DNA of 64,000 nt from Arcicella sp034519515 (GTDB lineage Bacteria > Bacteroidota > Bacteroidia > Cytophagales > Spirosomataceae). The translations under genes were made by a program, and so were the position numbers. Numbering within the stretch: position 1 is the stretch's first letter; each line of letters starts with the position of its first letter. Shown piece after piece: positions 55,684 through 64,000 of this stretch. Below the pieces are notes generated by a model. That model worked only from the letters and a program-made list of their open reading frames with translations, searched no databases and had not been told where the DNA came from. Where the stretch lies: positions 62,001-126,000 of the forward strand of contig JAXHOK010000059.1 in the NCBI GenBank assembly GCA_034519515.1, written 5' to 3'.

Positions 55684-55718
55684 AAAATCCCCTCAAAGGT
55701 GCTATTTGAGGGGATTTT
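55684..55718 (-). terminator. Terminator of the Gly/Trp/Asn-rich lipoprotein gene
   Basis: 14-bp perfect stem AAAATCCCCTCAAA / TTTGAGGGGATTTT with a 7-nt loop. Confidence 0.8.
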
Positions 55719-55740
55719 ACTTGTTAATGTTTTGTTAATC

Positions 55741-56880
55741 TTATCGTGGACCTCTACCACCACCGCCACCACCAGACGATGAACCACCGCCAGATGAAGA
55801 ACCTCCGCCTGACGAGCCTCCCCATGAAGAAGACGTGCTATTGGTGGATGGTGTGTAACTTGAAGATGATGAGTTTCGACTATTTCCCCAAGAAGTAGTT
55901 TGCTGAGACGATGAACCCGAATTACCACTTGAATAAGTGCTTGTTCGAGAACCCGAATTACGGTTACCATTTCCACGACTTGGACGAGAATAATATTCCC
56001 CATTCGAGTTAGAATAACTGCTATTATCGTTTCTATTTCCACGAGTTGTGGTATTTCCACTGCGACCAGAGTTGTAACCAGAATTATAAGCGGAAGACGA
56101 ATATGTATCTCTTGTGCGAGCTACCCTCGTAGTATTTGGATTGCTATAATTTCCATTGGCTCCAACAACACCTGTACCATAATTATTTACGATAACCGTG
56201 TTGCGACGACCGCCCCAGCCTCCCCAAGAGTCATAGAAACTATTGCCCCAACCTCCCCACGGATTATAAGCAAAGGAATTGAAGCCCCAAGGTGAACCCC
56301 AGCCCATGTTGAATTGGTTTCCCCAACCCCAACGGCTTCCTCCCCAACCCCAAGGGTCATTGAAGCCATTACCCCAGCCACCGCCAAACGAGTTCCAAGG
56401 GTTATTCCATGAATTACCCCAACCGCCGCCGTAGCCAAAACCGATTGAAATGCCAGGGTTCATATTCCAACTGTTCATCCCAAAAGGTGAATTCCAGCCA
56501 TTATTCATACCAAACTGATTAAAACCGTTGTTACCAAATTGATTGAAACCGTTGTTAGCGAAATAGGGACTTTGGTTTTGGTAATACTGACGTGAGTTTA
56601 TCCAATTTTGTGAATAGTACTCATCCGTTCCTTGTGCATTGTTGTTATTTTGCCCTCTGTATTCAGGATTGCGAGTGGTGTAATCCTCTTCGTTCTGAGA
56701 ACCAAAGTATCTATCACGGCTCGTCAAAGTAGCAGGACGGGTTTCATCCGCAGAGGCATACATATCATCATATACTTCCGAAGAAGAAGATTTGGCAACT
56801 TGTTTTGAGGAACTACATCCTACCGCAAGACTCATCAACGCTGCGGCTGAAAAGAATTTTATGGATTGTTGAATGTTCAT
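55741..56880 (-). CDS. Low-complexity Gly/Trp/Asn/Ser-rich lipoprotein
   Basis: 379 aa from the ATG at 56880; the longer frame starting at 56976 has an unsuitable leader. Signal MNIQQSIKFFSAAALMSLAVGC gives acylated Cys22. A polar region follows (DDMYASADETRPATLTSRDR), then a central block of about 140 residues rich in Gly, Trp, Asn, Phe and Pro (WGNSWNNPWNSFGGGWGN), and a C-terminal Ser/Gly/Arg-rich block ending GGGSSSGGGGGGRGPR. No catalytic motif. It looks like a surface or matrix structural protein. It is next to the FadL-like gene. Confidence 0.75.
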   Translation of the reverse strand: MNIQQSIKFFSAAALMSLAVGCSSSKQVAKSSSSEVYDDMYASADETRPATLTSRDRYFGSQNEEDYTTRNPEYRGQNNNNAQGTDEYYSQNWINSRQYYQNQSPYFANNGFNQFGNNGFNQFGMNNGWNSPFGMNSWNMNPGISIGFGYGGGWGNSWNNPWNSFGGGWGNGFNDPWGWGGSRWGWGNQFNMGWGSPWGFNSFAYNPWGGWGNSFYDSWGGWGGRRNTVIVNNYGTGVVGANGNYSNPNTTRVARTRDTYSSSAYNSGYNSGRSGNTTTRGNRNDNSSYSNSNGEYYSRPSRGNGNRNSGSRTSTYSSGNSGSSSQQTTSWGNSRNSSSSSYTPSTNSTSSSWGGSSGGGSSSGGGSSSGGGGGGRGPR

Positions 56881-57293
56881 GGCATTTATTGAATTTGAAA
56901 ATTTGAAGATTTGAAAATTTGAAACTTCTTCCAAAAGCAAATCAAAAAGAATTATTTTTATTGTATTAATTTCCAAATTATATAATTTTCAAATTCGGAA
57001 ACTTGTATCAAACTTACCACAAAAACTTATCTTTGCAAGATATTTAACACATCATTAACAAAATAAATGGGTGTAAAGTTTTTTTAGAGAGTAGAGAATA
57101 ATTGATAGAGAATAGATTAATAACTAAGCCGTTGATAATTAGATAGTTGTAATCTATTTTTTGATTATATATTCAAGACAATTAATACATTGCGTTACCC
57201 CTATTTATTAAACGAAATTATCCTGATAAAATGTACTATCCTAAAATATTGACTTAGAATGTAATTAGAGTTTACGAAACAAAAATTAAGCAA
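56881..57293. other. Divergent intergenic region with TTTGAAAA tandem phrases
   Basis: Just upstream of the lipoprotein start, the phrase AAAATTTGAAGATTTGAAAATTTG is a short tandem repeat. Beyond it the DNA is AT-rich with phrases like GAGAATAG that also occur near 38980. No gene. Confidence 0.45.
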
Positions 57294-58193
57294 ATGAAAA
57301 ATCTTCTCGTAATGCTGTTGTTCATTATTTCGTTTTCATCTTATTCCCAAAAAAATGATGCCAACGATATTTGGGGAAATTCACCACCATCTTTTCATAC
57401 TTTTCGTAACGAAGAAAAAGGTGGAAAACTTGAATACTCAAAAGAGCCATTGATTAATTTTGAAACCTACGTCTTTGCTGATACGCTTTTTGTTAGAAAA
57501 ATGCCCAATCTGAACAGTGCAGTTCAAGATACAATTTTTGTGGGTGATGATGTAAAAATCATTGATGGTAGCAAAGTGTTGAAAATTGGGAATAGAGCAT
57601 TTCCATGGTTTAAAATCAGTTATATCAACAATAAAAACATTAAACAAACGGGTTACGCTTGGGGCGGATTATTATCTTTCAAAGCACTGCGAAGAGGCAA
57701 TACAAAATTTGTTTACAGCATTCCCAAAATCATCTTTAAGGGAAACCCTGCGGATGATGTTTCTGAATCAATCGTGCAAGTAAAAGCGGTTGAAAGTAAG
57801 AAAACGATTGCTAAAATGGATATGACTATTAATTCAGAATCAACCCGTTTGTCTAATGCTAATATGCTGAATAGTAATGGATTAATTAATATTTCAAGTA
57901 TTATATCGGTAAGTTTTTCGGGAGAAGCCTGTGCAATCCCATCCTATTATTTTTATTTATTGTGGGATGGGAAAAAGTTTTATCAAGCTCCAAAGTCAGA
58001 ATCAATCTCTGATGCAGGCGTATATAATGAAGACTATTCTTTGATATTTCCTTTCAATAAAGGTGGAATCAAAAATAAAGTGATTCAGAATTATACGCTT
58101 GAACAAATCGTTGATGAAGAAAAAGATAAGTGGAAAAGTAAAAATCATAAAACCATTTACAGTTGGACAGGGAGTGGGTTTGTGAAAGATTGA
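57294..58193 (+). CDS. Exported protein with SH3-like domain
   Basis: 299 aa with a signal peptide cut near SSYSQ (about 18). Residues 55-120 resemble a bacterial SH3 domain (TLFVRKMPNLNSAVQDTIFVG, VKIIDGSKVLKIGNRAFPWFKISYI, GYAWGGLLSFK). The C-terminal part is a beta-rich region (PSYYFYLLWDGKKFYQAP, NEDYSLIFPFNKGGIKNKV). No enzyme motif. Likely periplasmic, binding function unknown. Confidence 0.65.
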   Translation: MKNLLVMLLFIISFSSYSQKNDANDIWGNSPPSFHTFRNEEKGGKLEYSKEPLINFETYVFADTLFVRKMPNLNSAVQDTIFVGDDVKIIDGSKVLKIGNRAFPWFKISYINNKNIKQTGYAWGGLLSFKALRRGNTKFVYSIPKIIFKGNPADDVSESIVQVKAVESKKTIAKMDMTINSESTRLSNANMLNSNGLINISSIISVSFSGEACAIPSYYFYLLWDGKKFYQAPKSESISDAGVYNEDYSLIFPFNKGGIKNKVIQNYTLEQIVDEEKDKWKSKNHKTIYSWTGSGFVKD

Positions 58194-58358
58194 TTTTAGA
58201 GAGGGGTTAGGGGTTGGTTTTTAGTATTTAACTTTCTGATAACCAATTATTTAGAGTAAATATTTATTGCAAAAAATAACAAAAATTATTTATACATAGT
58301 GATTTAAGAGTTAGCAAACTACTAACACCTAAAACTTAATCACTGAAACCTTAGTACA

Positions 58359-59840
58359 ATGAGCAAAAGCCTACCAAAACGTAGCGAAAATTATTCTGAG
58401 TGGTACAACGAACTCGTGAAACGAGCTGATTTAGCTGAAAATTCTGCCGTGCGTGGTTGCATGGTTATCAAGCCCTATGGATATTCTATTTGGGAAAAAA
58501 TGCAACGTGCCTTAGACGATATGTTTAAGGAAACGGGGCATGAGAACGCCTATTTCCCACTCTTTGTGCCTAAAAGTCTTTTTGAAGCCGAAGAAAAAAA
58601 TGCCGAAGGATTCGCCAAAGAATGTGCCGTCGTAACGCATTATCGCCTCAAAAACAATCCTGATAAACCTGGTAAATTGATGGTGGACCCCGAAGCCAAA
58701 TTGGAAGAAGAACTCATCGTTCGCCCCACTTCGGAAGCCATTATTTGGAGTACCTACAAAAACTGGATTCAGTCATATCGTGATTTGCCTCTGTTGATAA
58801 ATCAGTGGGCAAACGTGGTGCGTTGGGAGATGCGGACTCGCTTATTTTTACGCACTGCCGAATTCCTTTGGCAAGAGGGACACACCGCCCACGCAAGCCG
58901 TGAGGAAGCTGTTTTTGAAACTGAACAAATGCTGGAAGTTTACGCCACTTTTGCCGAACAATTCATGGCTGTACCCGTGTTGAGAGGTAAAAAAACCGCC
59001 AATGAACGCTTTGCAGGGGCAGAAGAGACTTATTGTATCGAAGCTCTGATGCAAGACGGGCGGGCATTACAGGCAGGAACATCGCACTTTTTGGGACAAA
59101 ATTTTGCCAAAGCGTTTGATGTAAAATTCATGACCAAAGAAAACAAACAGGATTTCGTTTGGGGAACATCTTGGGGTGTTTCAACCCGTTTGATGGGGGC
59201 ATTAATTATGGCTCATTCGGATGATGAAGGTTTGGTTTTACCGCCAAAATTAGCTCCAATTCAAGTGGTAATTGTGCCAATTTTCAAGGGAGAAGAGCAA
59301 TTAGAGCAGATTTCAGAAGTGATTAATCCGATTGTGAAGGAACTGAAAAAGCAGGGAATTTCGGTAAAATTTGATGTTTCTGATAAGCAATCACCAGGGT
59401 TTAAATTTGCTCAATATGAATTGAAAGGCGTACCCGTGCGTTTGGCGATTGGGGCAAGGGATTTGGCAAATGGCACGGTGGAAATTGCCCGCAGAGATAC
59501 CAAAGAAAAAGCCACTTATGCCATTACGGACGTGGTGGAAACGGTAGCGAATCTTTTGGAAGAAATCCAGATAAATATTTACCAAAGAGCCTTAGATTTC
59601 AGAGCCAGCCATTTCAATAAAGTCGATACGTGGGAAGAATTTACGAAAATCATTGAAAGTGATGAATTGGGCTTCATTTCTGCCCACTGGGACGGCACTC
59701 CCGAAACCGAAGACAAAATCAAAGAACTCACCAAAGCAACCATTCGTTGCATCACCTTGGATGCCGTGGAGGAGGAAGGAAAATGTGTTTTGACGGGGAA
59801 GCCTTCGAGTAGGAGAGTGGTTTTTGCTAAGGCTTATTGA
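58359..59840 (+). CDS. proS: Prolyl-tRNA synthetase
   Basis: 493-aa class II synthetase of the short, archaeal/eukaryotic-like type without the editing insertion, as in many Bacteroidota. Motif 2 region VVRWEMRTRLFLRTAEFLWQEGHTAHAS, motif 3 GALIMAHSDDEGLVLPPKLAP, and the anticodon-binding domain (QVVIVPIFKGEEQL, LAIGARDLANGTVEIARRD). N-terminus NYSEWYNELVKRADLAENS is diagnostic. A C-terminal zinc-like segment (GKCVLTGKPSSRRVVFAKAY) ends in the conserved Tyr. Confidence 0.95.
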   Translation: MSKSLPKRSENYSEWYNELVKRADLAENSAVRGCMVIKPYGYSIWEKMQRALDDMFKETGHENAYFPLFVPKSLFEAEEKNAEGFAKECAVVTHYRLKNNPDKPGKLMVDPEAKLEEELIVRPTSEAIIWSTYKNWIQSYRDLPLLINQWANVVRWEMRTRLFLRTAEFLWQEGHTAHASREEAVFETEQMLEVYATFAEQFMAVPVLRGKKTANERFAGAEETYCIEALMQDGRALQAGTSHFLGQNFAKAFDVKFMTKENKQDFVWGTSWGVSTRLMGALIMAHSDDEGLVLPPKLAPIQVVIVPIFKGEEQLEQISEVINPIVKELKKQGISVKFDVSDKQSPGFKFAQYELKGVPVRLAIGARDLANGTVEIARRDTKEKATYAITDVVETVANLLEEIQINIYQRALDFRASHFNKVDTWEEFTKIIESDELGFISAHWDGTPETEDKIKELTKATIRCITLDAVEEEGKCVLTGKPSSRRVVFAKAY

Positions 59841-59935
59841 TGGTTGCTAAATTTTATTTGCTCCGATTCGGATGAATTGGAGCAAATTTCTAAAAATTAA
59901 AACTAATAATTTGTACATAGTCAAATGAAAAAAAT

Positions 59936-60025
59936 ATGTTTGATTTACACTATTTAACGTTTTGGGGAATAATCATAATTGCAATAGGAACAATTATAGG
60001 AACAATACTTATACTATCGCTCTGA
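59936..60025 (+). CDS. Possible 29-aa single-TM peptide
   Basis: A tiny open frame: MFDLHYLTFW then a run of Ile/Gly/Thr residues (GIIIIAIGTIIGTILILSL), one hydrophobic helix with no charges after the N-terminus. It precedes a toxin-antitoxin operon by 95 nt. Such peptides can be type I toxins or membrane accessory peptides, but a 30-codon frame in AT-rich DNA can arise by chance. Confidence 0.3.
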   Translation: MFDLHYLTFWGIIIIAIGTIIGTILILSL

Positions 60026-60073
60026 TGGCAAATCAGCGTATGCGATGAAATTTTACAACTAATGTAAGTATTT

Positions 60074-60094
60074 TGTACAGTATTTTTCCGTACA
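60074..60094 (+). promoter_or_regulatory. Candidate operator of the toxin-antitoxin operon
   Basis: TGTAC (60074-60078) and GTACA (60090-60094) form a short inverted repeat with flanking symmetry (TGTAAGTA upstream, TACATTTACG downstream), 26 nt before the antitoxin start, where RHH-type antitoxins usually autoregulate. Confidence 0.35.
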
Positions 60095-60119
60095 TTTACG
60101 CAAATAAAATAATCAAATC

Positions 60120-60401
60120 ATGACAAAAGTAATTAATGATAGAATTGATGTTCGGATTAGCAAAGAACAAAAAGAGTTTATCAAATATGCCTCTGAAGTT
60201 AGGGGATTTAAGAATTTGTCGGAGTTCATTATCTTTTGTGTAAACAAAGAAGCTAATGATATTATTTTGGAGAATAATCTCATTCTCAAATCATTAGCGG
60301 ATAAAAGGGTATTTGTAGATGCGGTATTGAATCCTGCCGAACCTAATGAAAAACTCAAAAGAGCGAAAGCTAATCACACCAAATTTACAGACGCTCAATG
60401 A
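60120..60401 (+). CDS. DUF1778 (TacA-type) antitoxin
   Basis: 93-aa ribbon-helix-helix antitoxin: NDRIDVRISKEQKEFIKYASEVRGFKNLSEFIIFCV is the DNA-binding domain, followed by a helical tail (LKSLADKRVFVDAVLNPAEPNEKL) that would wrap the toxin. It overlaps the GNAT toxin start by 4 nt (ATGA), typical translational coupling. Confidence 0.9.
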   Translation: MTKVINDRIDVRISKEQKEFIKYASEVRGFKNLSEFIIFCVNKEANDIILENNLILKSLADKRVFVDAVLNPAEPNEKLKRAKANHTKFTDAQ

Positions 60402-60886
60402 CCATTCAGAAATTAGAGAATATTCATATCAAAAATGATTTCAGTTGTGGTTATGATTTATTGGATAATTACCTCAAAAGACAAGCTAATCAAGATATAA
60501 AGCGTAAATTATCTTCTTGCAACGTTTTGGTTGATGAGCAAAACATCGTGAAAGGTTATCATACGCTTTCTGCCAATTCAATCAGGAAAGAAGATCTACC
60601 AGAAGATTTGAGTAAAAAACTCCCCCAGAGTTACGCCGATTTACCAGTGGTACTTATAGGAAGAATTGCTATTGATAAAAGTATGCAAGGCAAAGGTTTT
60701 GGGGAAATTTTACTTTTTGATGCTCTCAAAAAATGCCTTGATTTATCTATCGAAATGGGCATTTTAGCTGTAATTGTTGATCCAATTGATGATAAAGCAG
60801 TAGGTTTTTATAAATCTTACGGTTTTATTGAGTTACCTACTTCGGATAAAATGTTTTTGCCCATAAAAACTATTCAACAACTATAA
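60398..60886 (+). CDS. GNAT toxin of TacT type
   Basis: 162-aa acetyltransferase. NDFSCGYDLLDNYLKRQANQD is the family N-terminus. The acetyl-CoA site is VLIGRIAIDKSMQGKGFGEILL and the C-terminal VGFYKSYGFIELP includes the conserved Tyr. TacT/AtaT toxins acetylate aminoacyl-tRNA and block translation. Together with the overlapping DUF1778 gene it is a complete type II module. Confidence 0.9.
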   Translation: MTIQKLENIHIKNDFSCGYDLLDNYLKRQANQDIKRKLSSCNVLVDEQNIVKGYHTLSANSIRKEDLPEDLSKKLPQSYADLPVVLIGRIAIDKSMQGKGFGEILLFDALKKCLDLSIEMGILAVIVDPIDDKAVGFYKSYGFIELPTSDKMFLPIKTIQQL

Positions 60887-60893
60887 CCACAAC

Positions 60894-62003
60894 ATGAACA
60901 AACGCTTACTCTCACTCGATACCTTCCGAGGACTCACAGTTGCTATGATGATTTTGGTTAATAATCCTGGCGATTGGGGACACCTTTACGCCCCGCTCGA
61001 ACACGCTGAATGGAACGGATGTACGCCAACAGATTTAGTTTTCCCTTTCTTTCTGTTCATCGTGGGAGTGTCAATTTCTTTTGCTTTTCAAGGTAAAATA
61101 GCTGATAAAGAAACACTTACGAAATTGACAACTCGTTCGTTGAAACTTTTTGGCTTGGGTTTATTTCTTTCGCTTTTTCCAAAATTGAATCTTTCCGTAG
61201 TTCGTATTCCAGGAGTTTTGCAACGGATTTCCTTGGTATTTTTTATCTGTTCCTTGATATTTCTTTTTACTAAAAATAGAACGCAACAAATCACTTTTGG
61301 ATTGATTTTGATAACGTACTGGGTATTAATGACCTTCGTCCCCGTGCCAGATTTTGGCGTAGCAAACCTTGACCCCGAGCATAATTTGGGGGCATATCTC
61401 GACCGTATGATTATCGGAATTCCACATCTCTACAAAGCTGCCAAAACATGGGATCCCGAAGGGCTTTTGAGTACCCTTCCAGCCATTGCTACGGGGCTTT
61501 CGGGCGTGCTGACGGGGACTTGGTTACAAAGGAAAGACAAAGAAGTGGGCGAAAAATTGACCTACATTTACCTCTTCGGATGTGTTTATATAGTATTGGG
61601 TTGGGCTTGGGATGCGGCAGGATTTCCTATCAACAAAGCTCTTTGGACGAGTTCTTATGTGCTTTGGACTTCTGGCTTGGCGATGTGCTTTTTGGCAAGT
61701 TTTTATTGGCTTATTGATGTGAAAGGTTCGCAGTGGTGGACGAAACCATTTGTGGTTTACGGAGTAAACGCTATTACGGTTTTCTTTCTTACGGGTCTGA
61801 TTCCCAGAATATTAGGTATGATAAAAATTGACAAACCAGACGGTGGAACGATTAATTTACAGAATTGGCTTTATAAAAACGGTATCGCTCCGATTTTCGA
61901 GAGTCCTTATAATGCATCATTAGCGGGAGCTTTGACGGTAGTAATTATTTGGCTCGGAATCCTTTGGGTGATGTATGAGAAGAGGATGATTGTGAAGGTA
62001 TAA
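60894..62003 (+). CDS. DUF5009 / HGSNAT-like acyltransferase membrane protein
   Basis: 369-aa multi-spanning protein of the heparan-alpha-glucosaminide N-acetyltransferase-like family. It begins KRLLSLDTFRGLTVAMMILVNNPG with the key segment W-x-H-L-Y-A-P-L-x-H-A-x-W-N-G (the His in PLEHAEWNG) and TPTDLVFPFFLFIVGVSISF. About ten transmembrane helices follow. It probably acetylates an envelope sugar. It starts 7 nt after the toxin stop, so read-through from the toxin-antitoxin promoter is possible. Confidence 0.88.
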   Translation: MNKRLLSLDTFRGLTVAMMILVNNPGDWGHLYAPLEHAEWNGCTPTDLVFPFFLFIVGVSISFAFQGKIADKETLTKLTTRSLKLFGLGLFLSLFPKLNLSVVRIPGVLQRISLVFFICSLIFLFTKNRTQQITFGLILITYWVLMTFVPVPDFGVANLDPEHNLGAYLDRMIIGIPHLYKAAKTWDPEGLLSTLPAIATGLSGVLTGTWLQRKDKEVGEKLTYIYLFGCVYIVLGWAWDAAGFPINKALWTSSYVLWTSGLAMCFLASFYWLIDVKGSQWWTKPFVVYGVNAITVFFLTGLIPRILGMIKIDKPDGGTINLQNWLYKNGIAPIFESPYNASLAGALTVVIIWLGILWVMYEKRMIVKV

Positions 62004-62108
62004 ATTTCGGTGAACGGTAAAACGGTGAAAGGAGAACGGTAAGCAATGAACCTTTTGCCGTTCACCCTTCACCGTTTTACCGTTCACCGAATAATCGTGT
62101 ACCGAAAT

Positions 62109-62408
62109 TTAAAGCACAACCACTGAATTCTCCTCAGCCGATACCCCACTTGGCACATATTTATCAGCCGCTTCGTCATTAATCCAGTTATTATCTACCA
62201 AATAGCGGAACGCAAATTCCTTTCCTTTTTCCAATTCTACGGACGCTTTGTACAAACCATCTTTTTGTTTTTTCAAGGGTGTCAAAGTCCACTCGTTGAA
62301 ATCGCCTAATACGTTTACAGATTTTGCTCCGTTTACGGTTTCTGCAGCCAAAGCAAAAGTTACTTTGCACACAGGCTTACTTTTAGAATACGTTTTTGTA
62401 ATTGCCAT
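62109..62408 (-). CDS. CBM48 / AMPK glycogen-binding-like protein
   Basis: 99-aa single-domain protein: VTFALAAETVNGAKSVNVLGDFNEWTLTPLKKQKDG, then KGKEFAFRYLVDNNWINDEAADKYVPSGVSAEENS. This is the isoamylase N-terminal/AMPK-beta type carbohydrate-binding fold with conserved GDFNxW. No catalytic partner is adjacent. Free-standing CBM48 proteins are common in Bacteroidota and may bind glycogen. Confidence 0.88.
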   Translation of the reverse strand: MAITKTYSKSKPVCKVTFALAAETVNGAKSVNVLGDFNEWTLTPLKKQKDGLYKASVELEKGKEFAFRYLVDNNWINDEAADKYVPSGVSAEENSVVVL

Positions 62409-62678
62409 AATTCGTTTTGAATTTTAAGGTTAATGTTTAGTTGTGAGGAGTTGAGCGATGAGGTATGAGCAATTAAGAATTTGTAAAAATACTCACTATT
62501 CATTCCTCATCACTTGATACTGCAAATATTCAAAAAAAAAATCCATAATTACCTAATAATCAGATAATTAATTTATGGTAAAGTAAAAATAATTATATTT
62601 TTTAAAATAATATTAAAATTGAATACGTAAAATTGAACGTTTAAAATATTGTGCCAACTTATTTTAAATAATGGTTAT

Positions 62679-62868
62679 GGAACTGAAAAACAATAAGTAG
62701 ACGTTTTTTAAATGCCCTTTTTTGCACCACTCTACGTTGCGGAATGCCGCCCAGATTAAATCCTCATTTAGCGATGCTAAACTGCGGCGACCGTCGCACG
62801 GTTTTATCGCCTTGATTGGCACAAAAAATAACATTTAAAAATTCATCCACTTATTATTTTCCCGTTCC
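62679..62868 (-). repeat. Repeat unit A, copy 2 (inverted)
   Basis: 190-bp copy of the element at 45981-46169 in the opposite orientation, with the same imperfect terminal repeats and GC-rich centre (GCGGCGACCGTCGCACGG). The two are nearly identical except for scattered substitutions and a few indels. Confidence 0.85.
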
Positions 62869-62933
62869 TTATTCAAAAAGTTTGAAAAAACTTAGAGGTA
62901 TTGAAACAGAGGTGATTACGGACGTAAAAGAGG

Positions 62934-63096
62934 TAAGGGAGCATACAAATTTAAACATACCCACTTCTGGTATGAACTTCCCGAAAGTAAAAATAACTTT
63001 CGGGAAGTAAATCTCTCGGTAACTTCCCGAAAGTTATTTCTACTTTCGGGAAGTTTAATGGAAGTCATGGGTACTTTATTAATTAGATGCTCCCTA
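62934..63096 (+). repeat. Repeat unit B, long copy with two hairpins
   Basis: 163-bp element with ends TAAGGGAGCAT and ATGCTCCCTAA, in the same orientation as the copy at 46170-46268. It carries the tandem ACTTCCCGAAAGT / ACTTTCGGGAAGT hairpins missing from that copy. Its right end lies 6 nt before the DUF1553 start codon at 63103. Confidence 0.8.
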
Positions 63097-63102
63097 ATGA
63101 CA

Positions 63103-64000
63103 ATGACTGAGAGAACAAATTTACGCAAAACTTTTGTTCTCAATCGTGGGGCGTATGATGCTCTGGGTGAGGAAGTTAGCTACGGGGTTATCAACAAAAT
63201 TTTACCTTTTAGTAATAAGTTTCCCCGCAATCGTCAAGGCTTGGCTCAATGGCTTTTGGATGAAGATAATTCACTTTTTGCCCGAGTTACGGTCAATCGT
63301 TTTTGGCAAACTTATTTCGGATATGGACTCTCAAAATCTTCGGATGATTTTGGTAATCAAGGTGAAATGCCCATGCATCCAGAACTTTTGGATTGGCTTG
63401 CTACTCAATTTAGAGAGTCAGGTTGGGATGTAAAAGCCATGCAAAAACTCATTGTGATGTCGGCAACGTACCAGCAATCATCCGAAAAACGGAAAGATTT
63501 GATGGAAATAGATGCTGAAAATCGTTTGTTGGCTCGTGGGGCAAGTTATCGTTATGCCCACGAACAAATCCGTGATGCGGTTTTGGCAGGAAGTGGTTTA
63601 TTGACCAAAACCATTGGTGGACCCAGTGTATATCCATATCAACCCGCTGGCATTTGGGAGGCTCTGGCAACTCGAAATGCCACTTCTTACAAACAAAATC
63701 ACGGAGATTCGTTATATCGCAGAGGAATGTACACCATCTGGAAACGTTCTTCGCCACCGCCTTCCGCCATTACTTTTGATGCTCCCGAGCGGTATTTTTG
63801 CGTAATAAAACGTCAAAAAACCTCAACACCTTTGCAGTCTTTGGTCATGATGAACGACCCACAATATAACGAAGCAGCACGAAAATTAGCCGAGCGAATG
63901 ATGCGAGAAGGTGGAACGTCTGAGGAGGCACGCATTACGTTGGCATACAAGGCAATGGTTTCACGTTATCCCCGTCCGCAAGAGATTTCTATTTTGAAAC
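63103..64000 (+). CDS. DUF1553 protein, N-terminus missing, runs off the window
   Basis: The visible 299 codons are the C-terminal part of DUF1549/DUF1553 proteins: LRKTFVLNRGAYDALGEEV, NRQGLAQWLLDEDNSLFARV, TVNRFWQTYFGYGLSKSSDD, IVMSATYQQSSEK, and KRQKTSTPLQSLVMMNDPQ. Family members are normally 700 or more residues with DUF1549 and often a cytochrome c domain ahead; none of this is upstream. Instead unit B abuts the fragment, and the frame is open back into it. The gene was truncated, with unit B now at the break. It continues beyond 64000. Confidence 0.8.
   Translation, partial: MTERTNLRKTFVLNRGAYDALGEEVSYGVINKILPFSNKFPRNRQGLAQWLLDEDNSLFARVTVNRFWQTYFGYGLSKSSDDFGNQGEMPMHPELLDWLATQFRESGWDVKAMQKLIVMSATYQQSSEKRKDLMEIDAENRLLARGASYRYAHEQIRDAVLAGSGLLTKTIGGPSVYPYQPAGIWEALATRNATSYKQNHGDSLYRRGMYTIWKRSSPPPSAITFDAPERYFCVIKRQKTSTPLQSLVMMNDPQYNEAARKLAERMMREGGTSEEARITLAYKAMVSRYPRPQEISILK

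Noticed and set aside
63134..63757. Two open frames (63134-63433 plus, 63449-63757 minus) at the window end
   Set aside because: They are shadows of the DUF1553 reading frame, which carries the conserved motifs.

Overview
This 64 kb window is an AT-rich chromosomal segment of a bacterium of the phylum Bacteroidota, most likely an aerobic Cytophagales-type organism. Supporting signs are type IX secretion sorting domains of type A (DUF1501 protein) and type B (954-aa FN3 protein), carboxypeptidase-regulatory TonB receptors, a b558-type succinate dehydrogenase operon, DUF1800/DUF1501 and DUF1553 proteins, FadL/OmpP1 porins, a BT_3928-type DoxX protein and promoters matching the Bacteroidota pattern TTTG-N20-TAnnTTTG. 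There is no integrase, phage structural gene, CRISPR array or rRNA operon. The genus is not identifiable from sequence alone.

Layout. 1-4.7 kb: end of a pectin (rhamnogalacturonan) utilisation cluster, with a GH106 rhamnosidase and a fused CE12 acetylesterase-PL22 oligogalacturonate lyase. 5.0-10.0 kb: a probable iron-uptake operon (TonB receptor, helical-repeat protein, PepSY membrane protein) behind two AT-rich palindromes that look like Fur-type operators. 10.0-15.7 kb: a decayed zone with a truncated response regulator, a degraded HINT/nuclease polymorphic toxin, an IS4 transposase remnant and a complete ISAzo13-family element with a likely programmed -1 frameshift. 15.7-22.8 kb: small secreted proteins, lipoproteins and a large T9SS adhesin-like protein. 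23.1-26.7 kb: sdhCAB, in which sdhA carries five single-base insertions. 27.3-30.7 kb: the DUF1800/DUF1501 pair. 30.8-38.3 kb: two Uma2 nucleases, an RNA helicase, tRNA-Leu(UAG), tig, clpP and clpX. 38.4-43.6 kb: two coiled-coil multi-TM proteins bracketing a PIN toxin-antitoxin pair and a third Uma2 gene, followed by a GNAT gene with a nonsense codon. 43.6-50.5 kb: Rpn nuclease, M16 peptidase, TPR protein, MlaF-like ATPase, a 54-aa gene and an FeS photolyase. 50.6-58.2 kb: BT_3928 protein, aroK, a zeta-toxin operon, FadL porin and a Gly/Trp/Asn-rich lipoprotein. 58.3-64 kb: proS, a DUF1778/GNAT toxin-antitoxin pair, a DUF5009 acyltransferase, a CBM48 protein and a 5'-truncated DUF1553 gene.

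How it works together. Housekeeping blocks (sdh, tig-clpP-clpX, proS, aroK) alternate with small accessory modules (three toxin-antitoxin-like pairs, three Uma2 proteins, Rpn) and with many short dispersed repeats. A 190-bp repeat occurs twice in inverted orientation 16.7 kb apart. A second element ending in TAAGGGAGCA accompanies both copies, and one copy of it sits immediately before the truncated DUF1553 gene.

Caution. Several genes are broken by single-base events (sdhA, the PIN gene, a GNAT gene, the toxin). Clustering of such lesions could be real decay or consensus error, and the sequence alone cannot decide.
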